30,832 bases of DNA from a virus: the IMG/VR virus record IMGVR_UViG_3300028653_000300, positions 1-30,832 of that record. One strand, given 5' to 3'. The translations under genes and the position numbers were made by a program. The notes below the pieces were generated by a model. That model saw only the letters and a program-made list of their open reading frames with translations, was not told the DNA's origin and searched no databases. This document shows positions 11,863-20,509 of the stretch, in pieces. Each line of letters opens with the position of its first letter. Positions within the stretch are counted from its first letter, which is position 1.

Positions 11863-13494
11863 ATGCCACGCATCAATCAGTCCGTGTTCAATCACAAAAA
11901 AGAATTTGTGCCCAAATGGTTGGACACAGCGAAACTTGCTGACGCGGGTTCAGCTATCGTTGAACAGCAGAAGCAGGACCAAACAAAACAGGTCTTTGCG
12001 AAACTCAACAACAGTTCGCGAGTGCCTCTTCAACGTGCTGTCGGAACAAACGAACCTGCGTTTCCGCGTCCTATCCGACCATGTCATGTGTGCGGTCTAT
12101 TAACAAACGACGCTAACCACATTCACGTTCCGAAGCGATCGTCAAACATTGCGTACAGGATGACAGTCAAAGGTGCAACGACACCTTCGTATATGCCACA
12201 GTCTGTCATGGATCGATTGGTCGTTTTTCGAGCTGTGAATGCACTCGAAAAGCACGCAAAGAAGAACGGAATGGTCTCTGCTCGAGCCAGGTTCCTTCGT
12301 GCAATCAAAGCGAATACTGTAGGCAAGGACTTTCCGTATATGCGAGCGGGCGAGTTTCTGATTGAGTTCTCTGACCACAGAGGGTTCATGCACAGGGTGG
12401 GAGCTACGTTAGTCATCAACGAACGTGGCGAATTCGTTCCACCGACGCAGTTTACAACTCCTGATGGCGGAACGCATCCGTTTACGAAGGAAGTTGTTGC
12501 GGAGATGACTGATATAAAGTCAGACTTTCCAAAACCTCAGTATCAGCGATCGATGAAACCTGTGTATCGTCACAAAGAACCTACGTACAATCCGATTACA
12601 GGTGCACAGGGTGAAATGGCACAACATCTTCAACAGTTGGCTGCAGGGAACCAGGCGTTCGGTCTTGTGTCTGCGATGGCAAAGGCGCACAACTGGGATA
12701 TGGTGAACCATGGCAACGAAACAATCACAGTCAAGAGTGGCAACTCAGAGTTCACAATCTTCTCGACTGGTTACGGTTACGTTATTATGGATGACAATTC
12801 GGGATTCACTGAATCGTTCGAGCCGCAGGAACTCGGTGCGTTCAAAGGAACTCTCGGAAAGATTATGCAGGGTGAACCACTTCCTCAGACGGTCAGACCA
12901 GAGGAGACCAGACAGGATACCTTTGCGTCATTTTTGAAGACTCAAGCACGGACCACAACTAGTCCTGATGCAGAGATTCTTATCGAGTCCACAAAGAAAC
13001 CAACACTTGCTGCGATTGCAAATCTGAATCAGTGGAAACCTGGTTGGGGTGATGATTTGTACATTGCGTATGACTTCGGAAAACGATTAGCTGCTCCAAC
13101 TGATACACAACTCATGCCGAATCAGCAGATGTACGATCCAGCAACGAACAAACGATACCAGGTCGTCAATCATGTTCAGGGACAACCTGCACAGATGACT
13201 GATCTTGACACTCAGCAACCTGTCGCAATCGATCCGAACAAGCTCGCAACAATGCAACCGTTGCTTGCGTACCTGACACCCGACCAAGTCGGAACAGTAT
13301 CGAAGACGGCGTCGGAAGTGATGAAACAGTTCGGAATTCAAGAGATATCGACGAACGTGCTATTCGGCAAGACGAAACTGACACTGAATCCAGAAGGCGT
13401 TTTGCAGATTCAGGCAGCAACCACTCGGAAAGCAACTGAAGAAATGTGCAAAGGTTGTGACAAACCAATGAGCGAGTGTACGTGCAAACACTAA
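11863..13494 (+). CDS. Unknown large phage protein with Cys-rich ends (possible virion protein)
   Basis: The 543-residue protein begins with AAGGAGAGG a few bases before its ATG. A CHVCG pair with a nearby HIH lies around residues 74-88, and the extreme C-terminus is CKGCDKPMSECTCKH, four Cys in a row of short spacings that looks like a small zinc knuckle. Between them are mixed alpha/beta sections and a segment near 420-455 (YDPATNKRYQVVNHVQGQPAQMTDLD) reminiscent of small beta barrels in the genes at 9766 and 13476. No enzyme motif or known structural family is recognised. Its place between the 9766 gene and the terminase genes suggests a head or neck role, which is inference only. The next gene overlaps its last 19 bases. 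Confidence 0.65.
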   Translation: MPRINQSVFNHKKEFVPKWLDTAKLADAGSAIVEQQKQDQTKQVFAKLNNSSRVPLQRAVGTNEPAFPRPIRPCHVCGLLTNDANHIHVPKRSSNIAYRMTVKGATTPSYMPQSVMDRLVVFRAVNALEKHAKKNGMVSARARFLRAIKANTVGKDFPYMRAGEFLIEFSDHRGFMHRVGATLVINERGEFVPPTQFTTPDGGTHPFTKEVVAEMTDIKSDFPKPQYQRSMKPVYRHKEPTYNPITGAQGEMAQHLQQLAAGNQAFGLVSAMAKAHNWDMVNHGNETITVKSGNSEFTIFSTGYGYVIMDDNSGFTESFEPQELGAFKGTLGKIMQGEPLPQTVRPEETRQDTFASFLKTQARTTTSPDAEILIESTKKPTLAAIANLNQWKPGWGDDLYIAYDFGKRLAAPTDTQLMPNQQMYDPATNKRYQVVNHVQGQPAQMTDLDTQQPVAIDPNKLATMQPLLAYLTPDQVGTVSKTASEVMKQFGIQEISTNVLFGKTKLTLNPEGVLQIQAATTRKATEEMCKGCDKPMSECTCKH

Positions 13495-14294
13495 GTGGAC
13501 AGTTCGTTCCTGTTGACGATAACGGACGTGTAATTGCTCCGTTATCTAGAGTCCTTGTTCGAAGTTCTCAAGGCAACAAGTATGTTATGGACGTCGAGAA
13601 TGTCGTTCAGTTGTTTCCGGGACTTTGGAGTATTACTGGTGCGTCGACGTTCGATCAGATCCACTACACGTTCAAAGTTAGTGGAATGGGCATTGAAGTC
13701 GACGATCTTGCTACAATGACAGTTGTCGGTTCTCTGGAAGCAAGAGCATTTGTCGAGAAGACTGAAAAAGGTTACTGCGTCAAGAGTCCGAAGAACAAGA
13801 ACTGGAACGGCGGTTGCTACCCCACGAAGGGCGAAGCAGATAAGAGACTCGAACAGGTTGAGATGTTCAAAGCGATGGGTGCGAAGTCTGTGGAGAGTCT
13901 GAACGGGGAGATGACTGTCACGATTCCGGGAGCTGTCGATATTATCGATGATACTGAACTGCCAAGTAAAAGTATGGATCTAACAGTAGAAGCCGAAGAA
14001 CTCACGGTCGAACCAGCATCTGAAGTACCTGAAGAGGTCGGACCTGATTTTCCACCGAATACAGAACCTATTGGAAAAGCACCGACACACGGAAATGCAC
14101 GGATTGAACAGCTAAATGACATGTGGAATGCTGGCGTGAAACTGCCGTCAGGACTAGAGATGGTATCAGATAAAGGTATCGCAAAACTCTACGAAGTATG
14201 GCAGAGCGAGTATCAGAAAGTTGCCGAAGCCGATCTGCAAACTTGGTGGAGAGAACATGTCAATGAGTTAGCTAATTCTGGGACAATGGAGTAA
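13476..14294 (+). CDS. Unknown phage protein with a Cys/Gly/Tyr 'CVKS...GGCYPT' motif
   Basis: The 272-residue protein starts with GTG inside the end of the preceding gene. Residues 1-85 form a beta-rich piece. Residues about 88-130 contain KGYCVKSPKNKNWNGGCYPTKGEADKRLEQVEMFK in outline. I know this short conserved module, two Cys about 15 apart then a helix, from many phage proteins, sometimes at the end of head maturation proteases, and its function is not established. The middle (150-200) is acidic and rich in Glu and Pro, and the C-terminus is helical with several Trp. No protease residues are evident, so a protease call is not made. Confidence 0.6.
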   Translation: MYVQTLSGQFVPVDDNGRVIAPLSRVLVRSSQGNKYVMDVENVVQLFPGLWSITGASTFDQIHYTFKVSGMGIEVDDLATMTVVGSLEARAFVEKTEKGYCVKSPKNKNWNGGCYPTKGEADKRLEQVEMFKAMGAKSVESLNGEMTVTIPGAVDIIDDTELPSKSMDLTVEAEELTVEPASEVPEEVGPDFPPNTEPIGKAPTHGNARIEQLNDMWNAGVKLPSGLEMVSDKGIAKLYEVWQSEYQKVAEADLQTWWREHVNELANSGTME

Positions 14295-14298
14295 AACT

Positions 14299-15480
14299 AT
14301 GCAAACTGTAGCAGAACGCTCAAAGAAATCAATCGAAATCGAGACTGACGATCGTGACCAACAGACTGGTCTTCCTCTTCGTGGTAAGAAGCACAAGAAG
14401 ATCGAAGTCGGTCTGACCGAGTTTCCCGAAGGTCAGGAAAAGGGTAAAGGAAAGGGATACTCACTTCCATTTCGTGAAATGCAGGATAACGCTCTCCAGG
14501 ATCGTGTAATAGATCCGAACTATCAATTCATGAAGATCGAAGATGCGACAGTCGACATGATTAACCGAATGCTCGGCAAGGGCAACTTCGATCAGAAGGA
14601 CGTCCACAGCGATGAATCAGCAGTCGACAAAGTCGTCGATGAGAACGGTGGCAAAGTTAAGGAAAAGAAAGCCACACTCTCACCTGAAACACTTATTCAA
14701 ATCGCGTCGATCTATGTCGACGAAGCAACACGTCTCGGTACATCCAGTATCCGATTCATCACTGATGATGATGTGCTCGGTGTTCTCCGCAGAACAGCTG
14801 CGAGAGCTAATACTACGGTGAACGCGGTAAAACAGGCGATCAATCATGTTCGTCAGGCACAAAAGCCAACTATTCAGAAGTCTTGGCCAAGTACGTACGA
14901 AAAAGAGATGCCTGACCAAGCGGTTCCCGAAGCGCCAGCTGATATTCAACAAGCGTACAACGAAGTTCAAGTTCTTCAAGATAAACTTGCGAAGATCGAC
15001 GTGACTCTCGCAGAGATGAAAAAGAAATTCGATGCGGAAGTGAAAACGTACAAGACCGAACAACAGTACGATCAACTGGGCAAGGATATCACGACTAAGT
15101 GGGGAACGATCAAGACTCTCTTGAAGGGTGTCCAGGGCAAGATGGTTCAGATCTCTCAGATGGTTCTTGCGGTTATCGAGAAGAAAGAACGCAGTCAGTG
15201 GCCTAATCCTTCGAAGTTCAAAGATGCGTTAATCGAAGCGTTTCCTGAACTGGAGAAACGTATCGACGACGTATTTGAGAAAGCACGTTCGTACGAGGAT
15301 ATCAGCAAGTTCTACATGGTCACCGAACCACCGAAGAACATTATCGAGAAAAGCAACCTGAGATTCAGAGCAGACGACTTTAGTGGTGGTGGAATGGATC
15401 CACTTGACGATATCATTAACGATTTAATGGAAATCTCAGGAATTCTCGGAAAGTTGGAATACTTACAACCAACGGAGTAA
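14299..15480 (+). CDS. Unknown helical, coiled-coil phage protein
   Basis: Translation begins after a good TGGAGTA site. The first 60 residues are very charged and low in complexity (RGKKHKKIEV, EGQEKGKGKGYS), and the rest is almost all helix. A strong coiled coil runs around residues 220-260 (AYNEVQVLQDKLAKIDVTLAEMKKKFDAEV), and another helical block lies near 265-320. The C-terminal 40 residues contain FSGGGMDPLDD. Size, charge and coiled coil would suit a scaffold, tail-chaperone or portal-associated protein, but no family is recognised and I do not assign one. Confidence 0.65.
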   Translation: MQTVAERSKKSIEIETDDRDQQTGLPLRGKKHKKIEVGLTEFPEGQEKGKGKGYSLPFREMQDNALQDRVIDPNYQFMKIEDATVDMINRMLGKGNFDQKDVHSDESAVDKVVDENGGKVKEKKATLSPETLIQIASIYVDEATRLGTSSIRFITDDDVLGVLRRTAARANTTVNAVKQAINHVRQAQKPTIQKSWPSTYEKEMPDQAVPEAPADIQQAYNEVQVLQDKLAKIDVTLAEMKKKFDAEVKTYKTEQQYDQLGKDITTKWGTIKTLLKGVQGKMVQISQMVLAVIEKKERSQWPNPSKFKDALIEAFPELEKRIDDVFEKARSYEDISKFYMVTEPPKNIIEKSNLRFRADDFSGGGMDPLDDIINDLMEISGILGKLEYLQPTE

Positions 15481-15485
15481 CATTC

Positions 15486-15704
15486 ATGTCAGAACCACGA
15501 CCCTACATAACACCGGATAGCGTCGTAGGACTTGGACCACAGAATAGTGTGCGACGTAATCTGACGCTAATTGCCTGTCCTCTTTGCAAAAACGACTTCG
15601 AAGTTCGCGATGGACAATGGGTTTCTGTGACATTCCCATCGAGACGTCAAGTTCAGTTGAAGATCTGCGACAACTGCGCAAAGGACGAGAAATGTGAGGT
15701 GTAG
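15486..15704 (+). CDS. Small zinc-ribbon protein, 72 aa
   Basis: GGAG lies about ten bases before the ATG. After an extended N-terminus, two Cys pairs, CPLCKNDFE near residue 31 and ICDNCAKDE near residue 61, frame a beta hairpin (WVSVTFPSRRQVQLKI), which is the classic zinc-ribbon form; a last Cys is at residue 70. It probably binds nucleic acid or a partner protein. It ends one base inside the GTG that precedes the start of the likely small terminase, so the two are co-translated. Confidence 0.65.
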   Translation: MSEPRPYITPDSVVGLGPQNSVRRNLTLIACPLCKNDFEVRDGQWVSVTFPSRRQVQLKICDNCAKDEKCEV

Positions 15705-15706
15705 TG

Positions 15707-16480
15707 ATGCCCTCACTTATCGGACTCAAATCACGTCATAGCACCTGCAAGATCTGCTCCTCATTCTCCGACGAAGACCTTAATCTTATCACTCTCGATC
15801 TGTTAACCAGTCAAAGAACTTGGCAGCAGATCATGGAGTATTACAACCCCAAGATAAAACCTGGAACAAAACCGCTCAATGTTATCAATCTCAATTCGCA
15901 TAAGAAACACTGTGATATCGCAAGGATAACACAGGACGACTTACGCTCTCGTGGATTTCTTGCGACTACTTCAGCTGAAGCACTCTTCAAACTATATCAG
16001 CAGAAGAAGGAAGAGACGATTTCGTACAGTACGATCCTTCAGGAGACTACTCGACAGCGAATTGGAAATCTCGAGCATCTCCAAGCAATGTTCGAGACTG
16101 CTGTCCGTGAGTGGCAACAAGCAGTGATGGTCCGCAGTCCCGCGGATATAAAGAGAACTCAGGCGTCAGTTATCTCTCTACAGAAAGAGATTGACGAAAC
16201 ACTTGCTGATATGAGTCGAACTGTCGCGTCGCATATTCGAACGGAGAAGGGACTCGCAGATACACAGGTTGTCATCAATATGGTGAACGTGTTCACAAAC
16301 TCTGTCCGAACAGCAATGGCTGAGTTGATGAGTGTGTTGGTGCTACAAGAGTTTGCCAGAGAACCCGAGATTGCAAAAAGAGTGCATAAACGTGTGGCAG
16401 AAGTTCTTGACAGACATGTTTCTCCTGTGCTGACAGGAATGACTACACAGAAACAACTAACGGGACGGATTGCAGAGTGA
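15707..16480 (+). CDS. Possible small terminase subunit
   Basis: ATG 15707 is preferred over GTG 15704 because GAGGT ends six bases upstream of it. The 257 residues begin with a potential zinc-binding, DNA-binding region: CKIC at about 14-17, a helix-turn-helix-like stretch (ITLDLLTSQRTWQQIMEYY), then HKKHC near 65-69. A long helical section follows (100-240), suited to ring-forming oligomerisation. It lies directly before, and overlaps by four bases, the large terminase gene, the usual place for the small subunit that recognises phage DNA for packaging. There is no clear match to a small terminase family, so the call rests on position and architecture. Confidence 0.45.
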   Translation: MPSLIGLKSRHSTCKICSSFSDEDLNLITLDLLTSQRTWQQIMEYYNPKIKPGTKPLNVINLNSHKKHCDIARITQDDLRSRGFLATTSAEALFKLYQQKKEETISYSTILQETTRQRIGNLEHLQAMFETAVREWQQAVMVRSPADIKRTQASVISLQKEIDETLADMSRTVASHIRTEKGLADTQVVINMVNVFTNSVRTAMAELMSVLVLQEFAREPEIAKRVHKRVAEVLDRHVSPVLTGMTTQKQLTGRIAE

Positions 16481-18441
16481 TTCAATCGCAACTAGTAGTT
16501 CCAGTTCATAGTGGTATGTTCTCTGAGTATAGTTCCGAACTAACTCGAACGTACTCCGAAGAACCTCTATATGAGCCAGACGCAATAGAGTTTATTACAG
16601 GTGCTAGCTACTGCAATGAGGAACCGACTCCGTTCCATCGTATTGCACTGAAGACGTTGTACGGATTATGGGATAAGCGACCACCTGATAAAGAAGAACA
16701 GGCTATTATCGATATCATGAGGGAGAAGTGGCAGACTCCCATTAAGAACCTTCTCGATCCAAGTATCGGAAGAATTAACACGTTGATCCTTCCTGTTGGA
16801 CGTCGGGGACGAAAATCGGCACTGACTGTTTACATTGCTACGTTTGAAGCGTATAAACTTATCTGTAAGTTCAATCCTCAGAAGTTCTATAAGATACGAC
16901 CACGACACACCATTCATATCATTCACTCAGCAGTAAGTGGTGGGCAAGCACAGGAAGTATTCGCTCTCGCGAGAGACTTGATAAAACGTGCCGAATGCTT
17001 CAGAGGATATATTGACTTTGACAAAGATAACGAGTCTGAACTTCGGTTGTACACTCCGCATGATAAGCTAGAGAACGAGCAGATCAAGCAGAGAAACGAT
17101 CAGATTCCAAGAGGTCAAGGTCTGCAGAAGGAACCGCCTCTTCCTGGTACGATTTATGTAGAATCGATTACGACCAGTTCACGATCAAGTCGTGGTGGTT
17201 CGATTATTGCGCTACTGATGACTGAGTTCGCGCATCTAGAACGAGCGAAGCGAACTCCTCAGGGTGAAAGTCTGACAGACAATCCAGGTTCCGACTATGC
17301 TGTATACACAGCTCTGAGACCATCCACAAAAGACTTTCCTGGTCACTATGTTGAAGTTCTCGAATCATCTCCACAAGAGAAGGGTGGAGAAATGTACCAT
17401 CAGTATTGTTTAGCTGGTGGTATGGAACAAGATGCACAACCAGGACAGGGTCGTTTTGAGGGGTTGCCAGGACGTCAAGTGATTCAACTTGCTTCGTGGG
17501 AAGCATCTCCGGTAATGAACGAAGCGGATCTGCAAGACGATAAGATGTCTGATCCAATCGGATTCGAACGCGAGTTCGGAGGTCACTTTGGGAATCCAAG
17601 TGCTCAAGCCATACCAGAAGGTATGATGAACAAAGCTATCGTTCCCGATAAATGGTTGGTGCGATTCAATACTGGTCGATGGACATACCAGATAGGAATC
17701 GATCCTGGTGGCAAGTCGAAAGTGAAGATTGGCGATACTTATGCAATTGCGTGGGCTCATAAAGAAGACAAACCAGACGGTCGCAAGAAGTACGTTATTG
17801 ACGGTATGCACGGATTCAGAGAGACTATTCAAGCAACTCATGATGGCAACGTTGTAATTGTGCCTGTAGATCCCAATAATGTGATGCAGTTTGTATTGGA
17901 ACTCGTTCGTGATTTAGGTGGCAATAATTGGGTAAATGAGATCACTTTTGACCAGTTCGAAAGCTCCCAACCTATCCACTTTCTGCAATCTCTCGGGATT
18001 CCAGCTATTGAAACCACATTCACCAATCCGTACAAAGCTAAAATGTACGGAGCGTTTCTTGGAATGTTGAATACAGAACAGGTTGAGTTGTATGAATTCG
18101 ATGAAGACAACTGGATTGGCGTTTTGCGACAGGAGATGAAGTATCTTCAACGAAGACAAACCGGTGGTATTACATTCTATGCTCACCCAGATACCGGTCC
18201 AGTACAAACAGATGACTTCGCTGATGTTGTGGCAAATTGTGTCTATCGCATGCATATTACTGATAATCCGACGCAACAGAACTTACGAGAAGCAGTTCGT
18301 GCAGGACAAGGTCCAATCAGACTTGCTCAGTCCTTTACACCACAAAAAGGTCGACCGTTATGGAGTGGGCCAAATCAGCAAGGTGCTCAGTCGAGACCTG
18401 GCGGTCCAAATAACATAGAAGAGAGGTTCAGACGACGATGA
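16477..18441 (+). CDS. terL: Terminase large subunit (packaging ATPase and nuclease)
   Basis: The 654-residue protein has a terminase ATPase with a Walker A variant GRRGRKS (108-114) and a Walker B strand IIALLMTE (T249, E250) followed by FAH. An RNase H-fold nuclease follows, with acidic residues D409 (GIDPGG), D492 (FDQFES) and D579/D583 (DDFADVV). It drives DNA into the procapsid and cuts the concatemer. The Walker B Asp is replaced by Thr while the catalytic Glu remains, an unusual reading of the normal DE pair. The C-terminal 50 residues are a Pro/Gly/Arg-rich tail. The GTG start overlaps the preceding stop, and the stop overlaps the next ATG. Confidence 0.92.
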   Translation: MIQSQLVVPVHSGMFSEYSSELTRTYSEEPLYEPDAIEFITGASYCNEEPTPFHRIALKTLYGLWDKRPPDKEEQAIIDIMREKWQTPIKNLLDPSIGRINTLILPVGRRGRKSALTVYIATFEAYKLICKFNPQKFYKIRPRHTIHIIHSAVSGGQAQEVFALARDLIKRAECFRGYIDFDKDNESELRLYTPHDKLENEQIKQRNDQIPRGQGLQKEPPLPGTIYVESITTSSRSSRGGSIIALLMTEFAHLERAKRTPQGESLTDNPGSDYAVYTALRPSTKDFPGHYVEVLESSPQEKGGEMYHQYCLAGGMEQDAQPGQGRFEGLPGRQVIQLASWEASPVMNEADLQDDKMSDPIGFEREFGGHFGNPSAQAIPEGMMNKAIVPDKWLVRFNTGRWTYQIGIDPGGKSKVKIGDTYAIAWAHKEDKPDGRKKYVIDGMHGFRETIQATHDGNVVIVPVDPNNVMQFVLELVRDLGGNNWVNEITFDQFESSQPIHFLQSLGIPAIETTFTNPYKAKMYGAFLGMLNTEQVELYEFDEDNWIGVLRQEMKYLQRRQTGGITFYAHPDTGPVQTDDFADVVANCVYRMHITDNPTQQNLREAVRAGQGPIRLAQSFTPQKGRPLWSGPNQQGAQSRPGGPNNIEERFRRR

Positions 18442-18740
18442 TAAGCGAAGCCTCAATACCTGTACTAGTCGGAGCGATAGTGACTAGAAAACTTGTCCTT
18501 CTTACATACACAGATGCGAAGGATGAGACAACAACTAGAACGGTCGAACCGTATGAGTTGAACGACCAAGGCTACTTCTGGGGTTGGGACGTGGCTAAGG
18601 ACGAAATTCGAAAGTTCAGAGTCGACAGAATGGGCGACTTCTCAGTACTGGAAGATTCGTTTACACCACGATTTCCGGGAAAAGTAAACGGTATAGAATA
18701 CGATATCAATATAGTTTACGAAGCACCACAAGCAGAATAA
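18438..18740 (+). CDS. Single WYL-like domain protein, 100 aa
   Basis: Residues 10-85 follow the WYL pattern: a first strand VTRKLVLLTYTD, R-T-VEPYEL, an aromatic strand YFWGWDV in place of the usual W-Y-L, then EIRKFRVDRMGDFSVLEDSFTPRF, close to the family's R-x-F-x-x-D-R-I ending. WYL domains are small SH3-like folds that sense nucleic acid or nucleotides and sit in bacterial regulators and CRISPR or phage-defence proteins, normally joined to a winged helix. Here it stands alone and overlaps the terL stop (ATGA), so it is made with the packaging motor. It might equally be an unrelated head protein that converged on this pattern. Confidence 0.55.
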   Translation: MISEASIPVLVGAIVTRKLVLLTYTDAKDETTTRTVEPYELNDQGYFWGWDVAKDEIRKFRVDRMGDFSVLEDSFTPRFPGKVNGIEYDINIVYEAPQAE

Positions 18741-18755
18741 AAGGAGAGTAACATC

Positions 18756-19457
18756 ATGGACCAGTCAATTCCGGTAATGTTGACGATCAACGGCAGATCT
18801 GTATCGCCAACACTGATTAAATCGTTCTTCATTGGAATTCGTGGAGGACTTAAAACCGACGACCAGTTGGTAAAAGCTGGAACTATCGTTACTATTGACA
18901 TAGATCCGAGTTGGTTCGGACCTCCAAAATCAGAAGAAGAGAGTCTTCCAGAGGAATCTGTGGCACTCGAGAGTACACCGGAATTGCGAACTGTGCAAGC
19001 ACCACAAACAATACCGCCGATACCGTCATCGATACCTCCTCTACCAGACACTCAACCACTTCGAACTGCAAGTGTGATGCCACGGTCGTTTGTCGGGAAA
19101 GAAGAGTTACCTCTTGAAAACGATCACCTTGGCGTTCTGAAGGAGCTTCGAGTAATGCGAAAAGTTGAGGTCTTTGACACTGTTCCAGAGTATATTTCAA
19201 GTCCACGGGAAGGTGGACCGCAATTCACAAAACCCGAACTAGTCACTTTGGAAACAAAGGACTATCAGATCGAGACCTGGAAAGATATAGAAGTGCTGAT
19301 TGGACGACTAGTTCAGATGGAAGTCGCAGCTCAACGAAAGTATTCGATCTTAGTTGTACACAAAATGCCGTCGGCAATTAACGATTCGAAGACGAAGAAT
19401 ATCAGACTAACAGAGAAACTTTACGGGTACGGAACTTATACACCAGTAGCGGTTTAA
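18756..19457 (+). CDS. Unknown phage protein, 233 aa
   Basis: A strong AAAGGAGAG site precedes the ATG. Residues 1-55 are mixed beta strand (PVMLTINGRSVSP...GTIVTIDIDPSWF). A Pro/Ser/Glu-rich linker covers about 56-115, and a second alpha/beta domain fills the rest. No motif is recognised. Its place among the short genes after terL suggests a particle component (inference). Confidence 0.6.
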   Translation: MDQSIPVMLTINGRSVSPTLIKSFFIGIRGGLKTDDQLVKAGTIVTIDIDPSWFGPPKSEEESLPEESVALESTPELRTVQAPQTIPPIPSSIPPLPDTQPLRTASVMPRSFVGKEELPLENDHLGVLKELRVMRKVEVFDTVPEYISSPREGGPQFTKPELVTLETKDYQIETWKDIEVLIGRLVQMEVAAQRKYSILVVHKMPSAINDSKTKNIRLTEKLYGYGTYTPVAV

Positions 19458-19458
19458 C

Positions 19459-19758
19459 ATGTTCATTGCAACAGCATCGGATCAGTATTATGGCGACGGA
19501 GTATTTCCGTGGAACGACCTGATTGAGCCGAAGTTATATCAACGGACTCAGTGGTTGTTTCCTGTCAGCATCAAGTCGCAGAAACCTGTTACTGTTCCGA
19601 CTCTTCGTATGCGACCAAATCAGAATGTGCGAGTATCAGGACAAGAAGAAGATATACCGGTCACAACACTCACGTCCAACATTTCCGTCAGTCCAGGAAT
19701 GTGTGTTAACGTTGGCGTTGGCTCACCGTCGGTTCCAGTTATGGTTGAACCCAAATAG
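19459..19758 (+). CDS. Unknown small beta-rich phage protein, 99 aa
   Basis: The ATG is two bases after the previous stop, without a clear ribosome site, so it is probably reached by coupling. The sequence is mostly beta strand with several short hydrophobic stretches (VTVPTLRMRPNQNVRV, MCVNVGVGSPSVPVMV) and few charged residues, like a small jelly-roll or Ig-like virion protein. No family is recognised. Confidence 0.55.
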   Translation: MFIATASDQYYGDGVFPWNDLIEPKLYQRTQWLFPVSIKSQKPVTVPTLRMRPNQNVRVSGQEEDIPVTTLTSNISVSPGMCVNVGVGSPSVPVMVEPK

Positions 19759-19767
19759 GAGTAGCAC

Positions 19768-20142
19768 ATGGCTTCGAATGTTCGTTTTATGGTGAAACTC
19801 GGAGTTTCTGAGACGTTGCAAGCAACATTTGACACGTCGAATCTTCCTGGTCAAACATTGACAGGACTGACAATTACGTGGTTCGTGAAAAAGTTTCTCA
19901 GTCAGGGTGTTCTCATACAGAAGGTGAGTACAGACGTCAGTCAAATCGAAATCCAAACACCAGGAGATCCATCGAGTCCGATTGGAGTCGTTTGGGTATA
20001 TTTGACACCATCTGACACTTCGGGATTAACTTCTGGTGACTATTACTGGGCTTTCACACTCTCGAATGGTGCGGATATCTTTACGATCTCTCCACCGACA
20101 TCTCACGGTGAACTGATATTGTTAGATTCTGCTGTAGGATAA
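19768..20142 (+). CDS. Ig-like beta-sandwich virion protein (probable)
   Basis: The 124 residues consist of regular strands: FMVKLGVSETLQATF, LTGLTITWFVKK, a GVVWVYLTPSDTSGL turn and DYYWAFTLSNGADIF, ending with GELILLDS. This order, with an input-value part, a linear-ramp part and a final D/S-rich strand, resembles the N-terminal domain of phage baseplate upper proteins and other Ig-like particle proteins. AGGAGTAG precedes the ATG and overlaps the preceding stop. The fold class is fairly likely; the exact location in the particle is not known. Confidence 0.55.
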   Translation: MASNVRFMVKLGVSETLQATFDTSNLPGQTLTGLTITWFVKKFLSQGVLIQKVSTDVSQIEIQTPGDPSSPIGVVWVYLTPSDTSGLTSGDYYWAFTLSNGADIFTISPPTSHGELILLDSAVG

Positions 20143-20152
20143 CGGAGGCATT

Positions 20153-20494
20153 GTGGCACAGATAACCAATCAGAGATTAGCACCACCACAGCAACTTCCT
20201 GTTGGAACACCAGGAGTTCTTTATACGGTTCCTGGAGGAGGTACGTCAGCAGTTGTTGTAGCTGTTATCACTGTTGTGAATACAACACCGACGCCAATTG
20301 ACGTTACTTTGTACCTCTGTGTCGGAGGTGGGCCAGCTAACGATAGCAATACTTTAGTTCCTGGACCAACAATTGAAGGCAACCAACTCGTTAACTTCAA
20401 TTTTGGTCATGATATACATCCTGGAGATACAATCCAGGGTTTTTCTACTGCGTTAGGTATTACGGTGCATCTATCCGGCATCGTGTTTGCATGA
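20153..20494 (+). CDS. Small beta-sandwich virion protein (probable)
   Basis: It begins with GTG after a good CGGAGG site. The 113 residues show the pattern LYTVPGGGTSAVVVAVITVVNTTPTPIDVTLYL..., then NFGHDIHPGDTIQGFS and a final VTVHLSGIVFA. I know this pattern from short phage proteins of tail or head accessory type. It reads as an eight-stranded sandwich with few charges. The gene is the last of the small structural genes before the glycan cassette. Confidence 0.55.
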   Translation: MAQITNQRLAPPQQLPVGTPGVLYTVPGGGTSAVVVAVITVVNTTPTPIDVTLYLCVGGGPANDSNTLVPGPTIEGNQLVNFNFGHDIHPGDTIQGFSTALGITVHLSGIVFA

Positions 20495-20509
20495 TGTAAC
20501 TCTTTCCAA

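Noticed and set aside
13476-14294. Head maturation protease for the gene with the CVKS...GGCYPT motif
   Set aside because: The motif occurs in such proteases but also elsewhere, and no His/Ser or other catalytic set is visible.
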